From: Cepaea nemoralis
Taxonomy: Eukaryota; Mollusca; Gastropoda; Stylommatophora; Helicidae
Direction: 5' to 3'
Assembly (NCBI GenBank): GCA_014155875.1
Contig: JACEFZ010012611.1
Coordinates: 41,057-105,056, forward strand
Length of the DNA: 64,000 nucleotides
A model generated the notes under the pieces. That model ran no database searches. It saw only the letters and a list, made by a program, of their open reading frames with translations, and had not been told where the DNA came from. Below, one piece after another: positions 1 through 10,714 of this stretch (positions are counted from its first letter, which is position 1; each line of letters opens with the position of its first letter). Both the position numbers and the translations under genes were made by a program.

Positions 1-107
1 TTTCATAAAGTAGTCCAGCCCTTTTGTTTGTCGCGAAGTGGCCTGATTATTCCAGTGCATAGTTTCCTGAATCATTCCGTCCACCTTTCTTCCCTGCAGA
101 AACTGCT

Positions 108-209
108 GAAGAAGAAGAAGAAGAAGAAGAAGAAGAAGAAGAAGAAGAAGAAGAAGAAGAAGAAGAAGAAGAAGAAGAAGAAGAAGAAGAAGAAGAAGAA
201 GAAGAAGAA
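108..209. repeat. (GAA)n microsatellite
   Basis: An uninterrupted GAA trinucleotide tract of about 34 units. ORFs through it are poly-Lys or poly-Phe artefacts. Similar tracts lie at 6770-6826 and 41770-42214, next to the 3' ends of genes A and B. Confidence 0.97.
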
Positions 210-234
210 TTGCTGTTGTGGTGTGTAAACTATC

Positions 235-1130
235 ATCATGCGCCTTGCCGATAGGTGCGTACTATCAAATTTTGCCCCTAAAACGGTGTCCTCAATCACG
301 TGTGCGTTCTTGTCTCTAGTACAGTGGTTCTCAACATTTTTTGGCCCGTGCCCCCCCCCCCCTCCCTTCACAATATTTTCAGAACGTCATCCCCACCCCC
401 TTCGTATTTCCTCCCTAAAAATTTCCCCTCCCCCGCCCCTACACAGTATACGTAATGATGGAAGTTAAATTTAATAGCATATACTAAAACAAATCGAGAC
501 GTCTACATAAAACTTGATTTGCGGGTCTACTTACGTTATCAAATGAATTTCAGAAGAGTGAGACGCACAGAATCGTAAGATATGAAGGGAAAAATAATAT
601 CAAGTAATCGGTTTTCGTATTAACGCGATCTTGAAATAATCTTAATCCCCCCTAGAAACCCTAATATCCCCCTCCCCCCCCCCCCCTGTGGGTGGGGGGG
701 GGGGAGAATTTCCCATCGGTTGAGAACCACTGTTCTAGTATGTTACATGACCAAGCCATACAGATATTTATAGCTATGCATTCCTCTTGCTGTTTCAATT
801 TCAAATTTCCCAATTGTCACAAAGTTCTTAAGTTTATGTCTCAATATTGTGTGTCCAGAAATCGAGACTATCTACTGTCTAATTTGCCCCCTCATTATAA
901 GGTGTTCATTTGTTTCTTGGTGAACAGTCTCGTTAGCTGTTCTGTCCGTCCACGGTATTCTGTGCATCTTCCTGACAAACCCCATATCCACTGAGATTAA
1001 ATATTTCTCACCGTATCTGCTATTTGTCCATGTTTCACACACATACAACAGTATTGTATTCTGTAAAGCGCTTTAGCATTAGTTTTCCTCGGGGCAATTG
1101 ACAGCTCTTATTTTGATGAGAATGTTTTCC
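235..1130 (-). mobile_element. LINE 3' fragment (RT C-terminal region), split by a hAT MITE
   Basis: Read on the minus strand from 1130 downwards, the broken frames give the C-terminal region of a LINE polyprotein. A CETWT-like motif is followed by IPWTDR, then a degenerate GHxxxR...GKxE block, and after the MITE by a RDKN...H..D block. The same blocks occur in better-preserved copies at 15308-16070 and 48572-48783. A 411-bp hAT MITE (322-732) interrupts it. Stops and frameshifts show that it is dead. The family is an APE-type LINE, RTE-like by its short 3' end and repeat tail; that assignment is inference. Confidence 0.75.
322..732. mobile_element. hAT-type MITE, copy 1
   Basis: The element starts CAGTGGTTCTCAAC and ends with the inverted form GTTGAGAACCACTG, a typical hAT terminus. 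The flanks are CTCTAGTA (314-321) and TTCTAGTA (733-740), an 8-bp target duplication with one mismatch and a central CTAG, as usual for hAT. There is no transposase frame. The interior has poly-C and poly-G runs near the two ends. A second copy lies at 1851-2277. Confidence 0.9.
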
Positions 1131-1178
1131 TTCCAGAATCAGTCTGCCTTTGTCATCTCGACACTTGTTCTAATTACC

Positions 1179-1225
1179 CCCCCCCCCCCCCCTCTCTCTC
1201 TCTCTCTTCTCCTCCCCCCCCCCCA
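1179..1225. repeat. poly-C / (CT)n low-complexity tract
   Basis: Two C runs flank a short CT repeat. It lies between the two opposed LINE fragments and has no coding content. Confidence 0.9.
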
Positions 1226-1309
1226 CTCTAGCCCGGTTAGCGACGTACACTGAACCGTTTTCAGTTTCCATACTAAAACATGTCTAATACACACACGCAC
1301 ACACACTTA

Positions 1310-2520
1310 TACTTTGGTCGCTGAAAGTGAAACGCAATTACAAGAAATGACAGATATAACTGCAACAGAAAGTGAAAACATGGGAGTTCAGAAAGACAGA
1401 ACAACAGAAGTAATGGTTATTAAAAAGAAAATGTGTATGCCCAAGACAATCCTAAAGTGTATGGAACAAATCAGAAACAAGCCAATGTATTTTAAGTATT
1501 TGAGTACTTTAATAACAGCAGATGGAAGATGAATTAAGGATGTTAAATATATAACAGCCCAAACAAGCGCAACATTTGACAAGATGAAGAATATTCTCTG
1601 TTTTCAGTCGAAGCGAGGAAGATTTTTTAAAAACTATACTGAGCCATTCCCGGTGTATGGAACAGATTTATGGACACTTAGCAGACAAGAGAGGAATTAT
1701 GTGAAAGCTGCGGAGATGTGGTTTCACAAAATAATGATGAGAACACCATGGATGGAAAGAGACAACCAATGAAGATATCATGAATGAAAGTTAACCCACA
1801 AAAAGAACTGGTTACACGCATAAGACAGAGAGAGTCCATATTCTTTAGGACAGTGGTTCTCAACCTTTTTTAGCCCATGCACCCCTTCACCATATGTTCA
1901 CAATGTCATTCCCCCGCCCCCTCCCTTTCGTATTTCCTCCTTATAAATAGCCCCCCCCCCCCCCCCGCCCACCCAAGCCCTACATAGTATAGGTAAAAAT
2001 GGAAGCTAAATTTCATAACACAAACTAGAACAAGTCTAGAAGTCTACATACAATATGATTTGCGGGTCTACTTACACATAAAACGAATTTCAGAAGGGTG
2101 GAAAGTACAGAACCGTTAAGTATTAAGGGAAAAACAATATCAAATAATCAGTTCTTGTATTAACGCGATCTTGAAATAATCTTAATTTCCCCCCCCCCCC
2201 CACCCCCGGAAACCCTAAACTCCCCTTTCACCCTTGGGGTGGGGGGGGGGTAATTCCCCACCAGTTGAGAACCACTGCTTTAGGAATTTCATAAGAAGAG
2301 AAAGCTTTAGTGTGTCGTCACAACGGAAAAGTTGGAGTGCGTCGTCACAACGGAAAAGTTCGAGAGAATTAGAGCCAAAGGGAGACCAAGAGAGAAGATT
2401 CCGGACAGTGTGACATCGTGGCATGGAGGACCATCAGAAATGATCGGTTTAAATCGGACTTCAAAATTGACTTCTGGTTCAGAAAGCCATGAATGGCAAG
2501 CTGCTGAACCTCCATGACCT
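1310..2520 (+). mobile_element. LINE RT/C-terminal fragment, split by hAT MITE copy 2
   Basis: Broken plus-strand frames recover the end of a LINE RT and its C-terminal domain. In order they give KTILK, a YFKYLSTLITADGR block (the FKYLG...ITxDGR motif after the RT palm), a YGTDLWTLS block, AAEMWF, IRQRESIFF, then after the MITE VVTTEKFERIRAKGRPREK. At least four frame breaks and several stops make it a pseudogene. It belongs to a lineage close to, but distinct from, the minus copy at 235-1130. The gap at 1851-2277 is the MITE. Confidence 0.8.
1851..2277. mobile_element. hAT-type MITE, copy 2
   Basis: It has the same termini and interior as copy 1, and is 427 bp long. The target duplication CTTTAGGA is perfect (1843-1850 and 2278-2285), so this insertion is younger or better preserved than copy 1. 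It interrupts the LINE frame at 1310-2520. Confidence 0.93.
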
Positions 2521-2829
2521 AGATGATCGACCTGGGGTTGATTTCCACTTCCTGCGACGGAAATGCAACGTTGGCCTGGGTCTGTGACGAATGGGCAGCG
2601 AACGCCATTCGTAATCCGGCACACCTCGTTCGAAATCGGCTACATTTGATTTGGAAGCAGATCGCCTTGTATTGAGTTTTAGCAAAGGTATGAGAATTGG
2701 TAGTTGAGACAGCACTGGCAAACTAGTGGAATTAAAATTGCCTAGTTAACTACAAACAGCCAAAAACATACTGGGGTTGAATGCGACGTCCTGTGGTGGA
2801 CATGCAACTAGTTTTTATAAGCGTACATC
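2521..2829. other. No gene; degenerate repeat sequence
   Basis: No ORF, RNA gene or clear mobile element is visible. Two loosely similar stretches (around 2530-2575 and 2770-2815, both with GGGGTTGA...CTTCCTG-like text) suggest an old repeat. Confidence 0.5.
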
Positions 2830-3920
2830 TCGACATTCATATTTCTATGTGAAATCCTTAAACACGCACCACAGCATTCACAACACTATGTGAAATCATG
2901 TAAACACACATCACAACATTCACAGTTCTTTGTGAAGTCCTTAAACAGACAACAATATTCAAAGATCCATGTGAAGTCTTTAAACACGCACCACATCATT
3001 CACAGCTGTATGTGAAATCATGTAAACAAACACCACAACATTCACATATTGATGTGAACTCCTTAAACACACACCAAAACATTCATAGTTGTATGTGAAA
3101 TCCTTAAACTCCCACCACAACAGTTCTATGTGAAGTCCTTACACTCCCACCAGAACATTCACAGTTCTACGTGAAGTCCTTAAACTCCCACCACAACATT
3201 CACAGTTCTATGTGAAGTCCTTAAACTCCCACCATAACATTCACAGTTCTATGTGAAATTATGTAAACACACATCACAACATTCACAGTTCTATGTGAAG
3301 TCCTTAAACTCCCACCACAACATTCACAGTTCTATGTGAAGTCCTTAAACTCCCACCACAACATTCACAGTTCTATGTTAAGTCCTTAAACTACCACCAC
3401 AACATTCACAGTTCTATGTGAAGTCCTTAAACTCCCACCACAAGATTCACAGTTCTATATGAAGTCCTTAAACTCCCACCACAACATTCACAGTTCTATG
3501 TGAAATTATGTAAACACACATCACAATATTCACAGTTCTATGTGAAGTCCTTAAACTCCCCCACAACATTCACAGTTCTATGTGAAGTCCTTAAACTACC
3601 ACCACAACATTCACAGTTCTATGTGAAGTCCTTAAACTCCCACCACAACATTCACAGTTCTATGTGAAGTCCTTAACCTCCCACCACAACATTCACAGTT
3701 CTAAGTGAAGTCCTTAAACTCCCACCACAACATTCACAGTTCTATGTGAAGTCCTCAAACTCCCACCACAACATTCACAGTTCTAAATGAAGTTCTTAAA
3801 CTCCCACCTCAACATTCACAGTTCTATGTGAAGTCCTTAAACTCCCACCACAACATTCACAGTTTTATGTGAAGTCCTTAAACTCCCACCACAACATCCA
3901 CAGTTCTATGTGAAGTAATA
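2830..3920. repeat. 41-bp tandem satellite array
   Basis: About 26 units of a 41-bp monomer whose core reads CATTCACAGTTCTATGTGAA followed by a GTCCTTAAACTCCCACCACAA half. Units from about 3120 to 3900 are nearly identical, while those at 2830-3110 are diverged. A variant second half, ATTATGTAAACACACATCAC, recurs at about 3258 and 3505, so some units are a second type. There is no reading frame through it. Confidence 0.95.
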
Positions 3921-4173
3921 TAAATGTGAACAGGTCACTTCTTTGATATTGTGGAATTCGCCAGTAAATAACAAGCAACACCTGCACACAACAAAAACAT
4001 ACATTTACTGCTGCGAGACATAACTAGGGGACAACACACTGAACAGAAGAGAGATACGTAAGTATGCTCTTTATTGGAGAGAACAAAATTAGTGAAACTG
4101 CTGTGAAGCTGTAGAAATGTAAACAATATAAAATAACACAAGCAATGCAGTGTATTGTTTCATTGGAGAGAAC
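3921..4173. other. No gene recognised
   Basis: Unique-looking AT-rich sequence between the satellite and a LINE insertion. A 68-residue minus ORF (4141-3935) has no recognisable motif and I do not call it a gene. Confidence 0.4.
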
Positions 4174-4425
4174 ATGAAACATAATCAATCAATCAATCAT
4201 GTGCCATGCCGAAAAGCGTGGGCGGTCATGACTCGCCGTTTCACTAGATCACCAGAGTCGTGGATCAGCTCAGTGTTCCTGTCTCGACTATGCTATATGG
4301 CCAAGTCATCCAGGTATTTACTTCTCGGTCTTCCCCTTGGTCTGTTCCTTTCGATCTTGCCAGTTGTCACCAAGTTCTCCAATTCATTTCTTCTCATAAC
4401 ATGTCCAAAAAAATATGAAACATAA
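4174..4425 (-). mobile_element. 5'-truncated LINE insertion with TSD and (ATTG)n tail
   Basis: The 11-bp repeat ATGAAACATAA occurs at 4174-4184 and 4415-4425 as a target site duplication. Between them the minus strand encodes only the last part of the LINE ORF (the GHVMRRN, GKIEGN, RGRPR and RDRNTELIHDSG blocks) and then ends GGCACATG plus an ATTG repeat tail. This is a textbook 5'-truncated LINE copy. The stops are few, so it is relatively young. Confidence 0.9.
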
Positions 4426-4672
4426 ATTAGGAAGTTAAACAATAATTAATAGCAGTCTGTTATTGCCCATCAGAGTCTGTAATATCTTACCAGACACTTC
4501 GCCCGCTACTCATAGACATACAAGAACTGTCAATGGGACAACCAGTCATCAAGTTTTGACACCTGGTATAGTTCTTCGACGGTTCCTAAACTTTGCCAAC
4601 ATGGAACTCAACTTTGAATTTAAAACTATTTGACGCCACCCACATTGTTTGTTTATTGTTATCACAGTCAAT

Positions 4673-4834
4673 TGTATGGTGTATTTTTATTGACTGTGCA
4701 GTAATTGCAAATATTGCCGGTCCAAGTTTTGTATTCACCCTCTGTAAAGTTCATGCAACATAATAGGCGAATACAAAACTTGGACTAGCAATATTTTCAA
4801 ACACTGCACAGTCATTAAAAATACACCCTGTATT
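4673..4834. repeat. Foldback (inverted-repeat) element
   Basis: Left arm 4673-4739 and right arm 4765-4834 are reverse complements with roughly 85-90% match, sharing GGTGTATTTTTATTGACTG and TCCAAGTTTTGTATTC. A loop of about 25 bp separates them. The termini read close to TACAGGGTGTATTTTT. It could be a small palindromic MITE; no target duplication is evident. Confidence 0.75.
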
Positions 4835-5102
4835 TGAGTCCGTGGGATTGTTGTGAAAGTCCCTGGTTATTCTATTCTATCAGAATTGAATTGACACTTC
4901 CCTCTAGATCAGAACAAGCATTAGCAACAGATGCCGCAAAGTTGCAGAAGCTGAGAAGAAGAACAAAATAACTTTATTGTCTAATGGTCATAAACTAGGC
5001 ATGCAGGCCTGTGTTATATTCGTCCCTTCCAACCACTCATCTTTCTCACATCAATTAACTTTTTATTTTTATTTTGCGTTCCCTTGCTGTGAATTCAAAC
5101 GT
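4835..5102. other. No gene recognised
   Basis: No significant ORF or repeat structure is visible. Confidence 0.4.
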
Positions 5103-6405
5103 AGATTATAAATATGCTGCTACTTTTAGTGCACTGGACTGAATTTCGCTTATGGATTAGCTTTCAGTATTACCAGTGTCCCTGTCGCGAAATGTCCTTG
5201 CATGCATATCTTCGCAGCAGGGAAATCCCAGTGGGTGGAGCATATCGGAGTTATCGAGGTCTCGGGTTATTTTTAACCTCGGGGAAGCCGACTCGATGGT
5301 AGGGCCTAGATTGTCCTTGAACATTCTAATTGTGGATAGTTCGGGCCGGCGATATACACTGAGAGCTGATCTGGAATTTGTTTCTCGTGGATAGAACCCA
5401 TGTTTCTCAGGGAAAGTGATTTTCTCCGGGACAAGCAACCTCCTGCGTGCTTCGAGAGTTTTACGCTGCTCGGAAGCTAGCCATTTTGTTGTCAGTAGTA
5501 GTCATTTCTCTCACCTGAGCGGACGCAGAATTTCAGTACATATTTGTCTACAGGGAGCTGTAATGTAGCACTTCTGTGCAGCACTACGTGATCTTCACCC
5601 GGGGGCGCCTCATGTCAGAGGATCACCATAGGCAGACTTACGTGAGAACTAGCTGTGGTGGCTACGTCATTGAGTGACACTTATTCAACTGACATTTGTG
5701 CTAGTAATATCCAGTCACAGGATTTCAGAATTACCAATCCCGTTTAGTATGCACCGGGGACTGGGATGAAGCAGGAAGACTCAGCAACTTTCAAGTCAGC
5801 CTTGCTTGGAGGGAGCCCGGTGAATCTACGAGACCGACCAGACGTACGTACTCAAATGATCCTCACGTGCCTCATGATGACAATTGTGTCATCTCTGAAT
5901 ATTCTATACACTGTTGTCTAAACTGTATATAGACATACTTTCTACCTTACTCTTCAACCTTATTATCTGGACTCTATTGTACAAATTCATTATGCATTTT
6001 TGTTACCATGTCATTGATTGAATTTATGAGTGTCTTCTGGGGTGAGCCCCTATGGGTAATAGTCTATAGGTGGGAAGTGCAAGACAGGTGGAGTCTTGAG
6101 TCTGTAGAGGTTCAGTAGATGAACTATACATGTATTGTGGTCAGTACAGGGTGGGAAGGTCGAAGTGTATCCCTAACTGTCAAAGCCCCAGGGGTACTGG
6201 TACAGTCTCTCCCCATCTGGCGAAGCCACTCCGACTTCTAAGGTACTTGAAATTAACGTCCCCAGTACGACGAGATGTCAACATGTTAGACCAACTGAAC
6301 TGTTTAGGAGTTGAACCGCCAATTCGGCATCAGTCCATCGGAAGTTTAAGAACGAGTGCTCTGATCCATGCCACCTTAACAGTCTACAAGAAGTAGTGGT
6401 CTGAT
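5103..6405 (-). mobile_element. tRNA-derived SINE remnant in two parts
   Basis: 5103-5185 and 6190-6405 match successive halves of the SINE at 47990-48245: shared TAGTGCAC(C/T)GGACTG and TATTACCAG in the first half, then GCGAAGCCACTCC, ACTTCTAAGG and GTTGAACCGCC in the second. The roughly 1 kb between (5186-6189) is foreign to the SINE and may be an insertion, for example a solo LTR. I found no convincing target duplication. No gene is recognisable in that 1 kb. Confidence 0.5.
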
Positions 6406-6673
6406 GCGGTCACCCATCTAAGTACCATCCATGTATCTATTGTATATGCTACATTCACATACAAAACATATTGTCAAATGAATGCTTTGAACATATACAG
6501 TTATGGACATCGACAGTTGGACGTACGGATAGGCACAAGTACAGGCACACAGTCTGATGCACACACGGGCCTATCAACACACATCTAGTAGATGCACAAT
6601 GAGCACAACTTGTATGAATACTAATACTAATGTTAATGGTAATGGAAAATCGTAAATGGAAATTGGAAATTGG

Positions 6674-6678
6674 AAGAG

Positions 6679-6720
<42 letters not shown>

Positions 6721-6826
6721 GAAGCAGCAGCAGCAGTAGCCGCAGCAGCAGAAGAAGAAGTGAAGAAGAAGAAGAAGAAGAAGAAGAAGAAGAAGAAGAA
6801 GAAGAAGAAGAAGAAGAAGAAGAAGA
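6674..6826. repeat. Compound (AGG)n-(AGC)n-(GAA)n microsatellite
   Basis: A purine-rich AGG stretch passes into GCA/GCC repeats and then a GAA tract. It lies just 3' of the gene A membrane anchor on the minus strand. The sequence just outside it (GTTAATGGTAATGGAA and CGTAAATGGAAA) also flanks the GAA tract 3' of gene B. Confidence 0.9.
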
Positions 6827-6873
6827 ACGTTTCCGTGTATCTTTGTGTGTGATTCCCACCATGTAATATCTTG

Positions 6874-7167
6874 TTAATGGTTATTTTTGCACGAACATTT
6901 ATATTCGCAATAAAGTAAAATGCAGCTGAACACAATACATCCAATTACAATGCTAACAGTCATTACAGCATTACTGTTGTTGCTGCTGTCGCTATTAGAA
7001 CTCATGTAACTGTTGTCTTTGTTCACATAGTTGTTAATGTCGCTGTTCAAATACTTGTTCATGTCGCTGAGCCAATTCGTGTCAATGTCGCTAATCCGAT
7101 TCTTGTCAATGTCACTGTTAAAATACTTGTTCGTGTCGCTGATCCAATTCCTGTCAAGGTCGCTTTT
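6874..7167 (-). CDS. Gene A membrane anchor segment (frame-shifted end of exon 2)
   Basis: This minus-strand frame continues from the stalk region of gene A after a one-nucleotide frame change near 7164-7170, in a TTTAAAA run. It encodes an Asn/Ser/Asp-rich spacer with repeated NSDI-type units, then a hydrophobic helix (AVMTVSIVIGCIVFSCILL) and a short Cys/Lys tail ending at 6874. Gene B has a matching helix (GCIVLVCIVC core) in continuous frame. I infer that this is the original anchor of protein A, now out of frame through a real indel, an allele difference or an assembly error. It has no independent start of its own that looks convincing. Confidence 0.6.
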   Translation of the reverse strand, partial: KSDLDRNWISDTNKYFNSDIDKNRISDIDTNWLSDMNKYLNSDINNYVNKDNSYMSSNSDSSNNSNAVMTVSIVIGCIVFSCILLYCEYKCSCKNNH

Positions 7168-9330
7168 AAATTCTTGTAAATGTCGCTGTTTAAATTCATG
7201 TAATTGCTGTGTGTCCTTGATTTATTTCCACTGTTGCTAGATGGTGACCGTAGACTTATGGATGGTGACTTTGGAGGGTTATATGATGGTCCAGAACTGT
7301 TAGATGGTGACTTTGGAGGGTTATATGATGGCCCAGAACTGTTAGATGGTGACTTTGGAGGGTTATATGATGGCCCCGAGCTGTTAGATGGTGACTTTGG
7401 ACGGTCAAATGATGACCCAGAACTGTTAGATGGTGACTTTGGACGGTTATATGATGGCCCAGAACTGTTAGATGGTGACTTTTGACGGTCAAATGATGAC
7501 CCAGAACTGTTAGATGGTGACTTTGGACGGTTATATGATGGCCCAGAACTGTTAGATGGTGACTTTGGACGGTTATATGATGGCCCAGAACTGTTAGATG
7601 GTGACTTTGGACGGTTATATGATGGCCCAGAACTGATAGATGGTGACTTTGGACGGTTATATGATGGCCCAGAACTGTTAGATGGTGACTTTGGTAGGTT
7701 ATATGATGGAGCAGAAATGGTAGATTGTGACTTTGGTAGGTTATATGATGACCCAGAACTGTTAGATGGTGACTTTGGAAGGTTAAATGATGGCCCAGAA
7801 CTGTTAGATGGTGACTTTGGACGGTTATATAATGGCCCAGAACTGATAGATGGTGACTTTGGACGGTTATATGATGGCTCAGAACTGTTAGATGGTGACT
7901 TTGGTAGGTTATATGATGGAGCAGAAATGGTAGATGGTGACTTTGGTAGGTTATATGATGACCCAGAACTGTTAGATGGTGACTTTGGTAGGTTATATGA
8001 TGGCCCAGAACTGTTAGATGGTGACTTTGGACGGTTATATGATGGCCCAGATCTGATAGATGGTGACTTTGGACGGTTATATGATGGCCCAGAACTGATA
8101 GATGGTGACTTTGGTAGGTTATATGATGGCCTAGAACTGATAGATGGTGACTTTGGACGGTCAAATGATGGCCAAGAACTGATAGATGGTGACTTTGGAC
8201 GGTCAAATGATGACCCAGAACTGATAGATGGTGACTTTGGTAGGTTATATGATGGCCCAGAACTGTTAGATGGTGACTTTGGACGGTTATATGATGGCTC
8301 AGAACTGATAGATGGTGACTTTGGTAGGTTATATGATGGCCCAGAACTGATAGAAGGTGACTTTGGTAGGTTATATGATGGCCCAGAACTGATAGATGGT
8401 GACTTTGGACGGTTATATGATGGCCCAGAACTGATAGATGGTGACTTTGGTAGGTTATATGATGGCCCAGAACTGATAGATGGTGACTTTGGTAGGTTAT
8501 ATGATGGCCCAGAACTGATAGATGGTGACTTTGGTAGGTTATATGATGGCCCAGAACTGATAGATGGTGACTTTGGACGGTTATATGATGGCCCAGAACT
8601 GATAGATGGTGACTTTGGTAGGTTATATGATGGCTCAGAACTGTTAGATGGTGACTTTTGACGGGTATATGATGGCCCAGAACTGATAGATGGTGACTTT
8701 GGTAGGTTATATGATGGCCCAGAACTGATAGATGGTGACTTTGGACGGGTATATGATGGCCCAGAACTGATAGATGGTGACTTTGGACGGTCAAATGATG
8801 GCCAAGAACTGATAGATAGTGACTTTGGACGGTCAAATGATGGCCCAGAACTGATAGATGGTGACTTTGGACGGGTATATGATGGCCCGGAACTGATAGA
8901 TGGTGACTTTGGACGGTTATATGATGACCCAGAACTGATAGATGTTGACTTTGAGCGGATACCTCGTCTTGTACGAAGAAGCCTGGAGTTTGTAATGCCG
9001 GGGTACGTTCTGGGGCATTCTTGAAGGAGGTTGCTGTCGAAAAAGATGTTTCTGACTTTGAAGATGTACACACACGGGCATAATTTCCCATCACATTTCC
9101 ATAATGGCCTTACTCCGAGTTTGTGAGAGTCATCGGTATGAGATTTATTTCGACATTTGAGTGTCCCAGGTCTGGTTCTTGTGCAATACCAGGTGCTGGC
9201 GCTCTTTTCTCGCCGTTGCTTGTGTCCGTGTCTGACTGTGACATGTACAACATTGCTCAGGTGTGCCGTAGTTCGGGTCTCAATGTAGTTGACAGTACAG
9301 GCTGCTGACGATAACAGGCAGTTGTAGAAC
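7059..9330 (-). CDS. Gene A exon 2: Cys-rich ectodomain plus expanded Ser/Pro/Lys repeat stalk
   Basis: I do not recognise the family. The exon starts at 9330, after an acceptor reading TGTATGATTACAG|G. The G completes an AGG codon with exon 1 (12524), giving FNR|FYNC. The first ~105 residues hold eight cysteines (N-C-x6-C, WYC, LKC, WKC, LCPC, QEC), all conserved in gene B. About 40 copies of a 14-residue unit of the type SYNRPKSPSISSGP follow, encoded by a 42-bp minisatellite. The frame stays open for over 2.2 kb and ends at 7059 in an abnormal Thr/Leu-rich tail. The true transmembrane segment follows in another frame (6874-7167). With exon 1 it would be a secreted or type I membrane protein with a mucin-like stalk, many Ser being possible O-glycosylation sites. 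An open antisense frame is a by-product of the repeat. Confidence 0.68.
7245..8960. repeat. 42-bp coding minisatellite
   Basis: About 40 tandem copies of a 42-bp unit whose plus strand contains TAGATGGTGACTTTGG and TTATATGATGGCCCAGAACT. Units differ at a few recurrent positions: GGACGG or GGTAGG, CTGTTA or CTGATA, TTATATG or TCAAATG, GGCCC or GACCC. These give the stalk variants NRP, NLP, DRP, SISS and SNSS. The 42-bp period preserves the frame whatever the copy number. Gene B keeps only one to two units at the same place. Confidence 0.96.
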
Positions 9331-9683
9331 CTGTAATCATACAATATAGTGTGTACAGAAATTAAATAATTACGTGTCATGGGATGATTAATCGTCTTAA
9401 GTGACTGCCCGCATCTGTCATGAGTTTATATATCGCAGAAATGTTGTCATTGCATTATACTACAACATGTTTGCTACCATATTAACAGCTTGTAAGCCAT
9501 AACTATGGCACACCTCTACTTTTCATTTTCCTTCTTTCATTTTTGTGTGATATCATCATTACCCCCTATGGACAACGATCACCTTCAAATTAATAACCGT
9601 GTGAGGGTAAAACCTCGGGAAGCCGCTATGTTTGGCTATTTATCTCGGGGGGGGGGGGGGGGGGGCGGGGGGGGGGGGGGAAA

Positions 9684-10100
9684 CAAACTGCATTCGGGAA
9701 AATGTGGAACAAAAATTAGGAAGTACATAGAGGCAACAGAGTTGTGGTTACTAACAGGAATGTTGCGAATGCCTTGGACTACCACAGTAACTAACAACGT
9801 TTGCCTGAAAGAGGCTAATGAAACTATAACTTTATATACAACAATAAGAAAGAGACATTATATACAACAATAAGAAAGAGACATACAGCATACTTTGGTC
9901 ATGTGATGAAAAGAGAGGCATTGGAGAACAGACATGGACAGATTAATTGGGAAAAAGAGGCATAGGCAGGCCAAGAGAAACAATGCTGAAAGGATTGAGA
10001 CGGTAGCGTGGAGGAATATCATCAACAGAGAACACCAAAGATCGACATCTGTGGAGAGATGTGAACCCTACAGCTGACAGAGAACATGATGATGATTCGA
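9684..10100 (+). mobile_element. LINE 3' fragment
   Basis: Plus-strand frames give the LINE C-terminal region: IRKYIEATELW, RMPWTT, NEANE-like text, HVMKRE-like text, RGRP-like text and a final TKDRHLWRDV block before a GATGATG tail at about 10090-10100. A 24-bp duplication (TATACAACAATAAGAAAGAG core) lies at 9834-9882. It is broken by frameshifts and sits inside the gene A intron, antisense to the gene. Confidence 0.72.
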
Positions 10101-10714
10101 GAAACTAATGACGGGGCTCAAAGTACAAGCTACTACCTATTGTGGACGAGGCATGTAGCTCTACCATTTCGACAACCATGGGCCTCAACTGCTTCATTTC
10201 CCTAACATGAATAAAATTAGTGGAACAGCGGTAAAGCTTTGGATACGTAAACTATATGAAATAAGATAAAATACTGCAGCTTTACAGGGCACAATTACTG
10301 AACACGTAATATTTGATACCGTATCATAGCCGGGTATACTATGGTAAGTAGAACATTTTTAAAATTGCTTTTATTTTCTTTCAATTGTTCTCATTCTTTC
10401 ATCATTCCACTCCTCTCGACCGGTTCTTATACCTTATTTTAATCACTTTAGTGTCGTCCCCGTGTTTGTATGCTGTTGTTTATTTGTGTATGTTATAACA
10501 GGTTTTATGTAACACGTAAGAATTGTTTTTCTGGCTTTGATTGACAAGCACTGATTGTATAGCATGTCTCTAAACATCAGTCTGTTTTACAACTTGTATG
10601 AAACAAACTCCGTCGCATGCAAACAAATCTGGCCAGATTTTCTGAGAATGTTCAGAACAACCGTGAAAGTTATCATGCATATCGGTGTACTTCTTTGGGC
10701 AGAAAATATACTTT
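10101..10714. other. Intronic sequence, nothing recognised
   Basis: AT-rich sequence with no recognisable ORF or repeat, within the inferred gene A intron. Confidence 0.4.

Noticed and set aside
2830..3920. CRISPR array
   Set aside because: Units are directly tandem without unique spacers, the genome is eukaryotic and no cas genes are present. The same applies to 7245-8960 and 44170-45430.
7204..8661. Plus-strand ORFs with LIDGDFGRLYDGPE repeats and a 612-codon minus ORF with SHHLSVLGHHI repeats
   Set aside because: Other-frame readings of the 42-bp minisatellite. The chosen frame is the one continuous with the Cys-rich domain conserved in gene B.
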